Source of the DNA: Herbaspirillum sp. ASV7
GTDB lineage: Bacteria > Pseudomonadota > Gammaproteobacteria > Burkholderiales > Burkholderiaceae_D
Direction: 5' to 3'
DNA: 64,000 bases
NCBI RefSeq assembly: GCF_016429215.1
Contig: NZ_JAELUH010000004.1
Coordinates: 1 to 64,000, forward strand
The notes beneath the pieces were generated by a model. That model had not been told where the DNA came from and did no database searches. It saw only the letters and a program-made list of their open reading frames with translations. Below, in pieces: positions 9,057 to 17,698 of this stretch (its first letter is position 1; each line of letters opens with the position of its first letter). The translations under genes and the position numbers were made by a program.

Positions 9057-9538
9057 GGCAATGCTGGAACGTCCCACTCTGCCAGCAGGCTGTCGCCCTG
9101 GTAGAGCTGCCAGAAGTCGTCGACGAATGGCGGGGTGATGTGGGGCTCGGCCGCGTGGTGTATCTCCAGCCGACCACCGTCCTGCCGTTTCACGATGGTG
9201 CGCTCGGTGAGTGCCAGCTTGATTGATAAGTCCAGGGAGTCGGCGCTGTTCATGTCCACCTCGAAGCGCACGGCCTTCTTGGCATTTTCAGGATTGGCGA
9301 AGGCCTCGCGCTGGTGAACCCGCATCCAGGCCAGCAGCGGCACGAAGACCAAATCGAGATCCAGACCGATGTCGGTCAAGATCAGGTTCAGCACATAGTC
9401 ATACTCGAAGGACAGGCCGGCCGTACCAGTGGCGCGGGAGCCGCCCTCATCGATGAAGATATGCAGCTTGTCAGGGTTCTGCGCCAAGTCCTTAATGGCC
9501 TTGCGCAGGTAGTCCCGTAGGTTCTTGGGCTTGTACAT
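9053..9538 (-). CDS. R: Phage tail completion protein R (P2 gpR)
   Basis: 161 residues, against 155 in P2, beginning MYKPKNLRDYLRKAIKDLAQ. The family core FEYDYVLNLILTDIG is present. It acts with S in tail completion and head-tail joining. Its 5' end overlaps the 3' end of the Rz spanin gene by 47 bases. Confidence 0.92.
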   Translation of the reverse strand: MYKPKNLRDYLRKAIKDLAQNPDKLHIFIDEGGSRATGTAGLSFEYDYVLNLILTDIGLDLDLVFVPLLAWMRVHQREAFANPENAKKAVRFEVDMNSADSLDLSIKLALTERTIVKRQDGGRLEIHHAAEPHITPPFVDDFWQLYQGDSLLAEWDVPALP

Positions 9539-10061
9539 TCAGCTTCTCGCGCAAGGCGTTGTAGGCATCAATCAGGGCGTTGGCTTGTCGGATGGCGTCA
9601 TCGCCTTCGCTGGCGATGTCGTCAAGAAACTCTGCTGCCGCTGGCGTAAGTTGGGCTCGCGCTTCTTGGCCAGGTCCGCCGGCAGCGGTGGAATCTGCGC
9701 AACCGGGTCTGGCTGGCACTGCAGCGATGACGGGGACTGACAGCCGGATAGCGCCGCTGCGCACGCCAGCAATGTAAAGGTCTTTCTCATGGCGGGCGGT
9801 ATCCCTTTCATTGGTGAGCTTGTCGGTGATGGCCTGGATGGCGTCGCGGGTATTGCGCTCGGCCTGCAGAACCTGCTGCGTGCGAGCGGCCCGGGCATCG
9901 GCCGCCGCCTGGTTGGCAGTGGCGATGCCGGCCTTCAGGTGGTCGATATCGGCATCCTTGCGCCAGCCCTGCACCGTCCAGGCGACAACAAAGGCCACCA
10001 CCAGCAAGCCGACGCCTAACCCGGCATTTAGGCGCGAGCGCCATGCGTCCGTGAGCGTCAT
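9492..10061 (-). CDS. Rz: Inner-membrane spanin Rz (LysB-like)
   Basis: 189 residues from ATG 10061, which overlaps the endolysin stop codon by four bases. It has an N-terminal signal anchor (GLGVGLLVVAFVVAW, about 13-27) followed by a long charged helical periplasmic region (about 30-110), the standard i-spanin layout. It fuses inner and outer membranes in the last step of lysis together with Rz1, which is encoded inside this gene in another frame. The longer open frame upstream is a shadow of the endolysin gene. Confidence 0.88.
   Translation of the reverse strand: MTLTDAWRSRLNAGLGVGLLVVAFVVAWTVQGWRKDADIDHLKAGIATANQAAADARAARTQQVLQAERNTRDAIQAITDKLTNERDTARHEKDLYIAGVRSGAIRLSVPVIAAVPARPGCADSTAAGGPGQEARAQLTPAAAEFLDDIASEGDDAIRQANALIDAYNALREKLNVQAQEPTGLPAQGH
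9572..9790 (-). CDS. Rz1: Outer-membrane spanin lipoprotein Rz1, nested in Rz
   Basis: 72 residues from ATG 9790, entirely inside Rz in a different frame. The N-terminus MRKTFTLLACAAALSGCQSP is a lipoprotein signal with lipobox LSGC. The mature part contains a proline-bearing stretch (DPVAQIPPLPADL), as in Rz1 o-spanins. The nested arrangement is the known lambda/P2 pattern, which makes the call firm despite the short length. Confidence 0.88.
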   Translation of the reverse strand: MRKTFTLLACAAALSGCQSPSSLQCQPDPVAQIPPLPADLAKKREPNLRQRQQSFLTTSPAKAMTPSDKPTP

Positions 10062-10588
10062 GCCAATACCCCGCCAGCCTCCACGAAGGCCAGGTGTAGC
10101 TCTTCGCTGGTCTTCAGTGTCGGCAGCACGATGGCTTCGCCGCCTTCCCGGATGAAGGCCTGTTCGAGATCCGCATAGCGATGCTCGAACTGGCCATAAC
10201 CGGCGCCCGGCAGCGATGCCCAGATGTTTTTGCATTTGGTGATCGCATCGGCCAGGCGGCCGGCGTCGATATCCGGTAAGGCCCGGCATTCCTTGATCTG
10301 CTGCAGGGCGATGGCGTCCTGCACCGGCGGGGCGAAACCCTTGAGCTTGAGCAACGGCGCGTAGTGGTCGTAGTAGCGCATCAACAGCTGATAGGCACCG
10401 GCGGCCGTGGACCATACCTTGTATTTCGGCAGGTAGACGCGCACGCGCGGATGGTCCGCGTAGCTGGTAAAGCGGGTGCGGCCGACAATCTGGTCATAGC
10501 CCCGGTCGCGCGTGGTCGGCGAATTGGACGTGCCTTCGGAGAAGCGCACCATGCCCAGGAAGGCCATGCGGTTGTCGATGGCGTTCAC
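10058..10588 (-). CDS. Endolysin, lambda R-type lytic transglycosylase
   Basis: 176 residues. It resembles the lambda R protein throughout: an N-terminal SEGT motif with the catalytic Glu at residue 18, then GYDQIVG, SYADHPR, STAAGAYQLL, QDAIALQQIKE and NIWASLPGAGYGQFEH. It cleaves peptidoglycan between MurNAc and GlcNAc, forming the anhydro product. No signal peptide is visible, so release depends on the upstream holin. P2 itself carries an unrelated type of endolysin (gpK), so this is a module swap known in P2-like phages. Confidence 0.92.
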   Translation of the reverse strand: MNAIDNRMAFLGMVRFSEGTSNSPTTRDRGYDQIVGRTRFTSYADHPRVRVYLPKYKVWSTAAGAYQLLMRYYDHYAPLLKLKGFAPPVQDAIALQQIKECRALPDIDAGRLADAITKCKNIWASLPGAGYGQFEHRYADLEQAFIREGGEAIVLPTLKTSEELHLAFVEAGGVLA

Positions 10589-10959
10589 AGCGTTTCCTTC
10601 ACGTCACGCGCCAGCTCGGCAATGTCCTTGCCCTGGCGCCGCTGGAACCACAGGGCCACGGCCCGGGTGATCCACCAGGCCGGCGCGCCTACCATCAAAT
10701 CGACCGGCTTCGGCCCGAGCACGGCGGCCACCGTCGGCACATGCTGCAGCAGCACCGAAAACCCCAGGTCGCCGAACATGATGGAGAACGCACCGGCGCA
10801 GGCCAGACGCACCACGAATTCCTTTTCGTTGAACGAGCCATCGGCATTGCGCGGCGGCAGCACGATATACAGCAGCGCGGCGCCCGCCATGCCGAGCACG
10901 GCCTTGATGCCGTAGATTTTCAGGATGGCCGCGATACCGCCGGCGGATTCTGCTGCCAT
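10585..10959 (-). CDS. Putative phage holin
   Basis: 124 residues from ATG 10959, preceded by AGGGGAAA eight bases upstream. Hydrophobic segments lie near residues 16-35, 50-75 and 90-105, followed by a charged C-terminus (RRQGKDIAELARDVKETL). It sits directly upstream of the endolysin with a four-base overlap, the usual place for the membrane pore that times lysis. The family is not named with certainty. Confidence 0.7.
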   Translation of the reverse strand: MAAESAGGIAAILKIYGIKAVLGMAGAALLYIVLPPRNADGSFNEKEFVVRLACAGAFSIMFGDLGFSVLLQHVPTVAAVLGPKPVDLMVGAPAWWITRAVALWFQRRQGKDIAELARDVKETL

Positions 10960-10999
10960 AACTTGGTTTCCCCTTGTCAGTGATCTGGTATTCATGTTG

Positions 11000-11209
11000 T
11001 TAATCCCACAGGCTGATGCTGTCTTGCGTGGTGCTGGGCGCTACCATCGCGGCGGGCAGCGCAACTACCGTTCCCGCCGGCAGCACGGCCCCCAATGCCG
11101 CCAGGGCAGGATTGAGCGCCAGCGCCTGCTCCACATAGCCGCTACTGGCGCCCAGGTAGCGAAACACCAGGGCATCGAGCGTGTCGCCCTGCTGGCTGCG
11201 CACTTCCAT
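11000..11209 (-). CDS. X: Phage tail protein X (P2 gpX, LysM-like)
   Basis: 69 residues, against 67 in P2, with the LysM-like pattern QQGDTLDALVFRYLG and LNPALAALGAVLPAGTVV. It is a tail protein encoded between head completion gene L and the holin, exactly as in P2. Its start touches the stop codon of L. Confidence 0.92.
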   Translation of the reverse strand: MEVRSQQGDTLDALVFRYLGASSGYVEQALALNPALAALGAVLPAGTVVALPAAMVAPSTTQDSISLWD

Positions 11210-11700
11210 CAGATCAGCTCCACGGTCGCATGCGTGCGCCCGAGAATGTCATTGATGGCCCAATGGCCGTTGCGCCGCTGCACATCCGGTGCCGTGTCCA
11301 TCCATTCCATGTTTTTCTTGTCGGTCAGCGCGCTGGCCGTGGTGTCGTAGTCCCGATAGCTCTCGAAGATGTCGGCCTTGGCGAAGCTGTAGACGGCACG
11401 CCGGTAGAGCGCGACATACTGGCTTTCACCGTCCACCTTCGGTGCCGGCACGTCTTCCAGCTTCAGGGTTCCTGCGGCCAGGTGGCCAGCTTGCCAGTCA
11501 CGCAGCAGGCGATTGGCTGACAGAATCGCGTCCACCAGGGCCGGGCGCAGGCGCGCATCGGTCACCGTCGAATCCAGCCGCATGGCGTCGCGCATGGCCG
11601 GCATGCTGATGTCAGGAAAGAATCCGTCATTGGTGATGGCCTTCACGTCGGCCGGCACCACCGGCCCGGCCGTCACCGGTACGTCGTCGATATAACTCAT
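11209..11700 (-). CDS. L: Phage head completion protein L (P2 gpL)
   Basis: 163 residues from ATG 11700 (MSYIDDVPVTAGPVVPADVK); the extra 12 codons upstream lack support. P2 gpL is 169 residues. Conserved parts include FFPDISMPAMRDAMRLDSTV and the C-terminal RRNGHWAINDILGRTHATVE. It seals the portal-proximal head after DNA packaging. Confidence 0.92.
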   Translation of the reverse strand: MSYIDDVPVTAGPVVPADVKAITNDGFFPDISMPAMRDAMRLDSTVTDARLRPALVDAILSANRLLRDWQAGHLAAGTLKLEDVPAPKVDGESQYVALYRRAVYSFAKADIFESYRDYDTTASALTDKKNMEWMDTAPDVQRRNGHWAINDILGRTHATVELI

Positions 11701-11790
11701 GGTCTTGGAAATAGTGGGGGGCGGGGGCCAGGACATCCGACGAACAATGCCGCTTCCGTCCCGGGCCGCCCCTGCGCCGTGGGGTGCTCT

Positions 11791-12510
11791 TTACTTGGCC
11801 GGCTCGGCGAACTTCTTCAGCCGCCGTTCCAGCCGCTCGATTTCCTTCTTGACGCCGGCCGCCTGGTGCAGCTCACTCGCCCGGGCCAGGTGCTGAAGCG
11901 CCGCCGTTGCGCGGTCTGCGGAGGCGTCCGTGATGTTCTCGGCGTCCACCTGGTTGACCAGCTCCAGCAGGGCCAAGCCCAGCGCCTTATGCACCTTGGC
12001 GCGCGCCTGGTCGGGCGTATCGGCATTGCCCGTCATGGCCAGCACCTGCTGCAGGATGTCGGCCGCGCGCGCCGGGTCATCCTTCAACTTGCCGCCCAGG
12101 CTGGCGCCGGCGAAATCGTCCTGCAGCAGCGTAGGTAAAGTCCGGTTGTAGCGATCCGGCAGCGTGAACTGGTGTTCCAGGGCGTAGGCCGCGAGCTGCA
12201 AGGCGCGTTCGTAGTCGCCGACATCGATGTGCCACACCAGCACGTTCACCAGCACCTCATCGTGAGCACCACGGCCGGCCGAGAGCACGCCGTCAATCCA
12301 ATGCTGGTAGGCCGGTAGCATGGTGGCCTTCATCTCGATCTTGCGCTCGATGGATTGGATTTCCGACAGCCTGCGGCGGTCTTCGTGTAGCTTGATCAAC
12401 ATCAGCTCATAGGCGCTGCCGGTGGTCACGCCGCCGGGCTCGCCGGCGGAAGCCGCCAGCTTGCCCAGCATGCGCTCCCGATGGCGCGCGGCGGGAGACA
12501 GGCGAGTCAT
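11791..12510 (-). CDS. M: Terminase small (endonuclease) subunit (P2 gpM)
   Basis: 239 residues, against 247 in P2. It starts MTRLSPAARHRERMLGKLAA and contains HWIDGVLSAGRGAHDEVLVN and LPTLLQDDFAGASLGGK, family hallmarks. It recognises cos and works with the P subunit in DNA packaging. The start overlaps the stop of capsid gene N by one base. Confidence 0.93.
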   Translation of the reverse strand: MTRLSPAARHRERMLGKLAASAGEPGGVTTGSAYELMLIKLHEDRRRLSEIQSIERKIEMKATMLPAYQHWIDGVLSAGRGAHDEVLVNVLVWHIDVGDYERALQLAAYALEHQFTLPDRYNRTLPTLLQDDFAGASLGGKLKDDPARAADILQQVLAMTGNADTPDQARAKVHKALGLALLELVNQVDAENITDASADRATAALQHLARASELHQAAGVKKEIERLERRLKKFAEPAK

Positions 12511-13553
12511 CAGGCACCGCCTGCTGCCGCGTCCTGCAGCACCACGTTTTCCACCAGGGCGGCCAGGCCTTCGTCCTCGATCACATAGGCGTCGTTGGAC
12601 GATTCGTAGTTCTCGACGCGGTCGGCCTTGGGCTCGTCGACCACGCGGCGGCGACGGCCACCGTTCTGGAAGTAGATCGACAGGTTGTCCAGGCGGGTGA
12701 TCAGCATGGCATTGGCCGGGAAGGAAGGCACGCGCACCGCCGGCAGGCCGCCGATACGCTTCTGGCTCACGATGATGTCAGCGGCCAGGGCTTCGGTGGG
12801 CGCCTGATCCTTGTTGATCAGCGGGAAATACTTGTCGTGCAGCAGCTCACGGCCGACGATCACCACCAGGGAAGTGTCGTCCTGATACCAGGGATCCAGA
12901 TTGGTCACCGCGTCGTAAACGGCCGCATCGAGGTTGGCATAGTCGGCGCCGGCGCCCTTGCCGATGATGACCTTGCCCGGCAGATCCTGGCCAACCAGCC
13001 CCATGACACGCTGCGGCGAGTTCTCGCGGATCTGTTGCAACCAGCCCTTGTTGACGTCCTGCAGCAGCGGATACTGGGCCAGATTGGTGTCGGCCGCGAC
13101 CTTCACGCCGTTGAAACCGATCATGATGCGGTCCAGCGCCTGGCGCTTCAGGATCGCAGTGGCCACGCGGGTCTGAAAGTCCGGGAACTTGGCCCAGGCG
13201 TCCAGCTTGGCATAGTTGATGTGGGTGTCAAAATTGGTCTTCTCGCAGCGATAGCGGGTGTTCGTCATGGCCGATGCGTCGCGGGTGCTGCGGCGCTTGT
13301 CGCCGCGCGTATCGGTGCGGCTGGCGATGGGGCCGGAGACGCCCAGGCCGATTTTCTCGCCCTCCAGTTCGTCGACGCCGATCACGTTGATGCGGCCCAG
13401 GAATTCGGACGATTCCTGCATCTTGTCTTCCAGCTTCTGCTGCACGCTCGGATCCACCGAGAAGGTGGAATGGACGGCGCCGCCGGCAACGTCGTTGAGC
13501 GTGGCCAGGCGCGCGGTATAGGCGTTATAGGCGGCGCGGGTCTGATTCTTCAT
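12510..13553 (-). CDS. N: Major capsid protein (P2 gpN)
   Basis: 347 residues, against 357 in P2. It begins MKNQTRAAYNAYTARLATLN, with the cleavable N-terminal part and conserved elements such as FLGRINVIGVDELEGEKIGL, DTHINYAKLDAWAKFPDFQT and DRIMIGFNGVKVAADT. It forms the icosahedral shell after processing by the O protease. Confidence 0.96.
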   Translation of the reverse strand: MKNQTRAAYNAYTARLATLNDVAGGAVHSTFSVDPSVQQKLEDKMQESSEFLGRINVIGVDELEGEKIGLGVSGPIASRTDTRGDKRRSTRDASAMTNTRYRCEKTNFDTHINYAKLDAWAKFPDFQTRVATAILKRQALDRIMIGFNGVKVAADTNLAQYPLLQDVNKGWLQQIRENSPQRVMGLVGQDLPGKVIIGKGAGADYANLDAAVYDAVTNLDPWYQDDTSLVVIVGRELLHDKYFPLINKDQAPTEALAADIIVSQKRIGGLPAVRVPSFPANAMLITRLDNLSIYFQNGGRRRRVVDEPKADRVENYESSNDAYVIEDEGLAALVENVVLQDAAAGGA

Positions 13554-13604
13554 GTGTTCTGCTCCAAGTAAATACGGAAATGGTTGACTGCCTTAGCGAC
13601 GGAC

Positions 13605-14441
13605 TTAGAACTCGGTCAGCGTCGAACCCTTGCCACCGGTGGCCGGCGGGCGCTGCACGTTGTTCTTGTCGGTGAGGTTGAGCGTTTGGCGGAACTGCTC
13701 GGCCGTGGTCGATTCCTCGCCCACGCGCTTCTCCAGCTTTTCCAGGCGCGCCAGTGCATCGGCGACATCCTTGCCGGCCTGCGTGGCCGCCTGGGCGAAT
13801 TCGCCGACCTTATCGGCGATGGCGGTCATGGCAGCGGCGACGTCGGCATGCTGCGCATCGGCTTTCTTCTCGCCACCACCGATCCGGCTGAACAGTTGCT
13901 TGATGGTCTCGGCCATGCTCGGGCCATCTTCTTCGAATTCCATCTTCACTTCGATGGCTTCGGAGAACAGATTTTCCGGCTTCAGCTTGCGCGGGGTGAA
14001 AGGCGAGGCCTGCGGATTGGTGGCCGAGAACTGCAGAATCTCGGTACCGAGGCTGGCGGGGCTATCCGTCACGGCCAGGCCGACCAGGTAGGAACTGCCG
14101 GTATCGGCGAACTTGTCGGCCAGCTCGATGCTGGTGTAGATCTTCTGGCGATCCTTGTTCATGGCGATCAGCGCCGGCGTGGGTTCGATCTGCGCGAACA
14201 GGGCCAGGCGCTTTCCATTCTCGGTGTCGACCTCTTCAGCCTTCAGTGCCAGCACATCGCCGTAGGCCTTGAACGGGCCATCGGGCAGCAGGCTGCGCAG
14301 GTGCTCGACCCACACGCGAGCGCCGTAGGTTTTCTGGTTGTAGCTGTCGGCCATTTGCTGGATTTGCTCGCGGCTGATGCTACGGCCGTCGGTGGTCGCG
14401 CCCTCGGTCGCGACGCGGAAAAATTTGCTCTTGGTTGCCAT
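13605..14441 (-). CDS. O: Capsid scaffolding protein and maturation protease (P2 gpO)
   Basis: 278 residues, against 284 in P2. The N-terminal serine protease domain keeps Asp18, His47 (WVEHLRSLLPDG) and Ser104 (YTSIELADKF), matching the spacing of the P2 catalytic residues. The C-terminal third is a predicted coiled coil (about 175-250) that acts as the internal scaffold. It lies upstream of the capsid gene and is divergent from the terminase gene. Confidence 0.95.
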   Translation of the reverse strand: MATKSKFFRVATEGATTDGRSISREQIQQMADSYNQKTYGARVWVEHLRSLLPDGPFKAYGDVLALKAEEVDTENGKRLALFAQIEPTPALIAMNKDRQKIYTSIELADKFADTGSSYLVGLAVTDSPASLGTEILQFSATNPQASPFTPRKLKPENLFSEAIEVKMEFEEDGPSMAETIKQLFSRIGGGEKKADAQHADVAAAMTAIADKVGEFAQAATQAGKDVADALARLEKLEKRVGEESTTAEQFRQTLNLTDKNNVQRPPATGGKGSTLTEF

Positions 14442-14584
14442 GAGTTTTTGCGCTCGTTATCGGTTGATCGGATAACGTCATCTTCTGCCGATGGGCGAAA
14501 TGCTTCAACGAGCTGAGGGTTGATAAGGGGAATAGCGACTCGGCAAAGTCCCCGCTACGCGCGCGCGCCGCCTACGCTTGCGGC
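14442..14584. promoter_or_regulatory. Divergent late promoter region between O and P
   Basis: This 143-base gap separates the minus-strand late operon (O onward) from the plus-strand P-Q operon. In P2 such late promoters are activated by Ogr. A dyad GTTATC (14456-14461) / GATAAC (14471-14476) with a nine-base centre stands out as a possible activator site. No clear -35/-10 pair is visible, as expected for activator-dependent promoters. The canonical P2 Ogr site (TGT-N12-ACA) was not found by eye. Confidence 0.45.
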
Positions 14585-16366
14585 ATGTTAGACATTCCAA
14601 ACGACATCAAGGAAAGCATCGACCAGGCGGCCGAGCCCCGACACGTTGCGCGCCGGTTGTATTTCGAGGGCTGGCGCATCTCGTCAATCGCACGCCACCT
14701 GAAAATCAAACGCTCCACGGTCAATAGTTGGAAGCATCGCGATGAATGGGAGAAGGTGTCGCGCCTGGAGCGCGTAGAGATTGCCCTTGAAGCGCGCATA
14801 GTGCAACTGATCGCGAAGGAAGTAAAGGGCAATGGCGAGTACAAGGAACTCGATGCGCTGATGCGCCAGCTTGTGCAGGCCGCGCGCGTGCGCCGCTATG
14901 AGCAGCCGGGCGGCAATGAAACCGACCTCAATCCGAACATCGCCAATCGCAACGCTGCGCCCAAGAAAAAACCGGTGCGCAACGAGTTCAGTGAAGAGGC
15001 GCAGCAGCGCATCGTCGAGGCCTTCAATGATTCGCTCTTCGACTATCAAAAGGTCTGGTTCCGTAACAGCGAAGAGCGCACGCGCATCATCCTCAAATCG
15101 CGCCAGATCGGCGCGACCTGGTACTTCGCGCGAGAGGCACTGATTGACGCGATCCAGACCGGGCGCAATCAGATTTTTCTCTCGGCCTCGAAGTCGCAGG
15201 CGCACGTCTTCAAGCAATACATCATCCAGTTTGCCAAGGACGCATGCGGAGTGGAGCTGTCCGGCGATCCTATCGTTCTGCCCAACGGCGCGCACCTGTA
15301 TTTCCTCGGCACGAATGCGCGAACGGCTCAGGGCTACCACGGCAATTTCTACTTCGATGAATTCTTCTGGACGCACAATTTCACGGAGTTGAACAAGGTC
15401 GCGTCCGGCATGGCTTTGCACAAGAAGTGGCGCAAAACCTACTTCTCGACGCCATCGGCCACCACGCACCAGGCATATCCGTTCTGGACTGGCGAGGCCT
15501 TCAACAAGCGCCGCGCCAAGGGCGAGAAGGTCAACATCGATGTCAGCCACAAGCGACTGTCGTCGGGCTTCACCGGCGAGGACAAGATCTGGCGCCAGAT
15601 CGTCACGATCATGGACGCGGCGGCCGGTGGCTGCGATCTGTTCGATATCGATGAACTGCGCGATTTTGAATATTCGCCCGACCAGTTCGACAACCTCTTG
15701 ATGTGTAATTTCATCGACGATTCTGCGTCGGTGTTCCCCCTGGCCGACCTGCAGCGCGGCATGGTCGATTCGTGGGTGGATTGGGATGACTATAAGCCCT
15801 TCACGGCGCGCCCCTTCGGTCACCGGCCTGTGTGGATTGGCTATGACCCGTCGCTGACGGGCGATAGCGCCGGCTGTTCGGTGATTGCGCCGCCGCTGCT
15901 CCCCGGCGGAAATTTCCGTATCTTGGAGCGTCACCAGTGGCGCGGCAAGGACTTCGCCGAGCAGGCCGCGCTCATCAAGGAGATGACCGGCCGCTACAAC
16001 GTCCAGTACATCGGCATCGATACCACCGGCATGGGCGTGGGCGTCTATCCCCTGGTGAAACAGTTCTTCCCCGGCGCCACGGCCATCAGCTACTCGCCGG
16101 AAGTCAAAACGCGGATGGTACTCAAGGCACAAAACATCATCCGCAGCGGCCGCCTGCAGTTCGATGCGGGCTGGACGGATATCGCACAGTCCTTCATGGC
16201 CATTCGCAAGATCCTCACGCCCAGCGGGCGCGCCGTCACCTATGACGCCGGCCGCTCGGAAGAAACCGGCCACGCCGACTTGGCCTGGTCGGTCATGCAC
16301 GCCCTCGACTACGAGCCCTTCGAAGGCACCACCGCTAACAACACCTCATCCATGGAGTTCTTCTGA
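14585..16366 (+). CDS. P: Terminase large (ATPase) subunit (P2 gpP)
   Basis: 593 residues, against 590 in P2. The N-terminus carries a helix-turn-helix (HVARRLYFEGWRISSIARHL). The ATPase has a Walker-A-like ILKSRQIGATWYFARE near residue 165 and Walker B NFYFDEFFW near 258. The C-terminal nuclease-fold region has WIGYDPSLTGDSAG, YIGIDTTGMGVG and HADLAWSVMHAL. It powers DNA packaging into the prohead. The stop overlaps the Q start. Confidence 0.96.
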   Translation: MLDIPNDIKESIDQAAEPRHVARRLYFEGWRISSIARHLKIKRSTVNSWKHRDEWEKVSRLERVEIALEARIVQLIAKEVKGNGEYKELDALMRQLVQAARVRRYEQPGGNETDLNPNIANRNAAPKKKPVRNEFSEEAQQRIVEAFNDSLFDYQKVWFRNSEERTRIILKSRQIGATWYFAREALIDAIQTGRNQIFLSASKSQAHVFKQYIIQFAKDACGVELSGDPIVLPNGAHLYFLGTNARTAQGYHGNFYFDEFFWTHNFTELNKVASGMALHKKWRKTYFSTPSATTHQAYPFWTGEAFNKRRAKGEKVNIDVSHKRLSSGFTGEDKIWRQIVTIMDAAAGGCDLFDIDELRDFEYSPDQFDNLLMCNFIDDSASVFPLADLQRGMVDSWVDWDDYKPFTARPFGHRPVWIGYDPSLTGDSAGCSVIAPPLLPGGNFRILERHQWRGKDFAEQAALIKEMTGRYNVQYIGIDTTGMGVGVYPLVKQFFPGATAISYSPEVKTRMVLKAQNIIRSGRLQFDAGWTDIAQSFMAIRKILTPSGRAVTYDAGRSEETGHADLAWSVMHALDYEPFEGTTANNTSSMEFF

Positions 16367-17424
16367 TGAAACACAGAGCACGCCGCCGCGCGGCTGCATC
16401 CGACAACACGTTGCCGGCCAAGGTCGATGCACCGCCTGCACCATCTGTCGAAGCATTTTCTTTCGGTGATCCGTCGCCGGTACTGGAAGGCCGCGACATG
16501 CTGGCCGACGTCGAGTGCTATCGGAATGGCGATTGGTACGAGCCACCCTTGAGCCTGGCCGGCCTGGCCAAGTCCTTGAATGCCAGCGTCCATCATGCCA
16601 GTGCCATCTGGTGCAAGGTCAATATCCTGGCCTCGACCTTCCAGCCGTCTGCGGTTCTGTCGCGTGCGGATTTTACGCGCCTGGCGCTGGACTTCCTGCT
16701 GTTCGGTAACTGCTACGCCGAGCGGCGCGAGAGCATGACGGGCAAGCTCTTGAACCTCAAGCCGGCATTGGCCAAATACACGCGCGTGGGCGTGGAGCCC
16801 GGGCGCTATTTCTTCGTCAACGGCTGGCGCGAGACCTACGAATTTGAGCAGGATGCTATGTGGCACCTGCAGGCGCCCGACATCAACCAGGAAGTGTATG
16901 GCGTGCCGCAGTACGTGAGCGCGCTGCAATCGGCCTGGCTCAATGAGTCGGCCACGCTGTTCCGTCGGCGCTACTACCTCAACGGCTCACATGCCGGCTT
17001 CATCCTCTACATGACCGACACGGCCAGCAACGTCAACGACGTGGACAAGCTGCGCGAGGCGATGCGCAACAGCAAAGGGCCGGGCAATTTCCGCAACCTG
17101 TTTGTGTATGCACCAGGCGGAAAGAAAGACGGCCTGCAGATCTTGCCGGTGTCCGAGATCGCGGCCAAGGATGAATTCTTCAACATCAAGAACTGCACGC
17201 GCGACGACGTGCTGGCCGCGCATCGCGTACCGCCTCAATTACTGGGGACTATGCCCAACAACACCGGCGGATTCGGTGATGTGACGAAGGCCGCCGCCGT
17301 CTTTGGCTGCAACGAGATTGAGCCTCTGCAGGCGCAGTTTCTTTCCTTGAATGAGTGGGCGGGCCAAGAGGTGGTCCGCTTCCGTTCCTATCAACTTCCG
17401 ACCAATGAGGGGAAATTACAATGA
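16366..17424 (+). CDS. Q: Phage portal protein (P2 gpQ)
   Basis: 352 residues, against 344 in P2. Characteristic segments are YEPPLSLAGLAKSLNASVHH, FLLFGNCYAERRES, YGVPQYVSALQSAWLNESAT and the C-terminal AHRVPPQLLGTMPNNTGGFG. It forms the dodecameric channel at the head vertex. It overlaps the terminase gene by one base upstream and the zinc-ribbon ORF by four bases downstream. Confidence 0.96.
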   Translation: MKHRARRRAAASDNTLPAKVDAPPAPSVEAFSFGDPSPVLEGRDMLADVECYRNGDWYEPPLSLAGLAKSLNASVHHASAIWCKVNILASTFQPSAVLSRADFTRLALDFLLFGNCYAERRESMTGKLLNLKPALAKYTRVGVEPGRYFFVNGWRETYEFEQDAMWHLQAPDINQEVYGVPQYVSALQSAWLNESATLFRRRYYLNGSHAGFILYMTDTASNVNDVDKLREAMRNSKGPGNFRNLFVYAPGGKKDGLQILPVSEIAAKDEFFNIKNCTRDDVLAAHRVPPQLLGTMPNNTGGFGDVTKAAAVFGCNEIEPLQAQFLSLNEWAGQEVVRFRSYQLPTNEGKLQ

Positions 17425-17642
17425 GCGATCACGCCGACAACGCGGACAGCCGAATCTATCGAACTATCGCGGCCGGCCTGGCCATCGCACGAGGAGCGCC
17501 AGCGCTACAGCCTGACAGTCGCTGCCATTTCTGCGACGAGGTGGTGGCGGCCGACCTGCTGTTTTGTGACGTAGACTGCCGTGATGACTTTGAGCGCGAG
17601 CTTGCAGCGAACCGGCGAGCGGGACGAGCACCAAGGCACTAG
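17421..17642 (+). CDS. Small zinc-ribbon-like phage protein, unknown function
   Basis: 73 residues, overlapping the portal gene by four bases (ATGA). It has a four-cysteine pattern CHFC (35-38) and FCDVDC (Cys49, Cys53) followed by RDDFERE, which resembles small DUF2116-type zinc ribbons. The ATGA coupling and intact frame support expression with P-Q. Its role in phage biology is unknown to me. It is not Ogr, which has a different cysteine arrangement and location. Confidence 0.7.
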   Translation: MSDHADNADSRIYRTIAAGLAIARGAPALQPDSRCHFCDEVVAADLLFCDVDCRDDFERELAANRRAGRAPRH

Positions 17643-17652
17643 AGGAGAATGA

Positions 17653-17675
17653 TAAGGCACAAGGCTTGTGCCTTA
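17653..17675. terminator. Convergent hairpin after the P-Q operon
   Basis: A perfect 10-bp inverted repeat, TAAGGCACAA / TTGTGCCTTA, with loop GGC, between the convergent portal operon and the exported-protein gene. There is no strong T-run on the plus strand; on the minus strand it is followed by TTATCATTC. It is probably a bidirectional terminator. The cos site of a P2-type phage would also be expected close by, but I cannot identify it. Confidence 0.55.
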
Positions 17676-17698
17676 GTGCGCTAGTCCGTTCGAGCTAT

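Noticed and set aside
14684-16300. 538-codon minus-strand frame
   Set aside because: Antisense shadow of the terminase ATPase gene, which has clear motifs on the plus strand.
1-17642. Contractile tailocin (headless phage tail) instead of a prophage
   Set aside because: Portal, both terminase subunits, scaffold protease, major capsid and head completion genes are all intact, so this is a full virion module.
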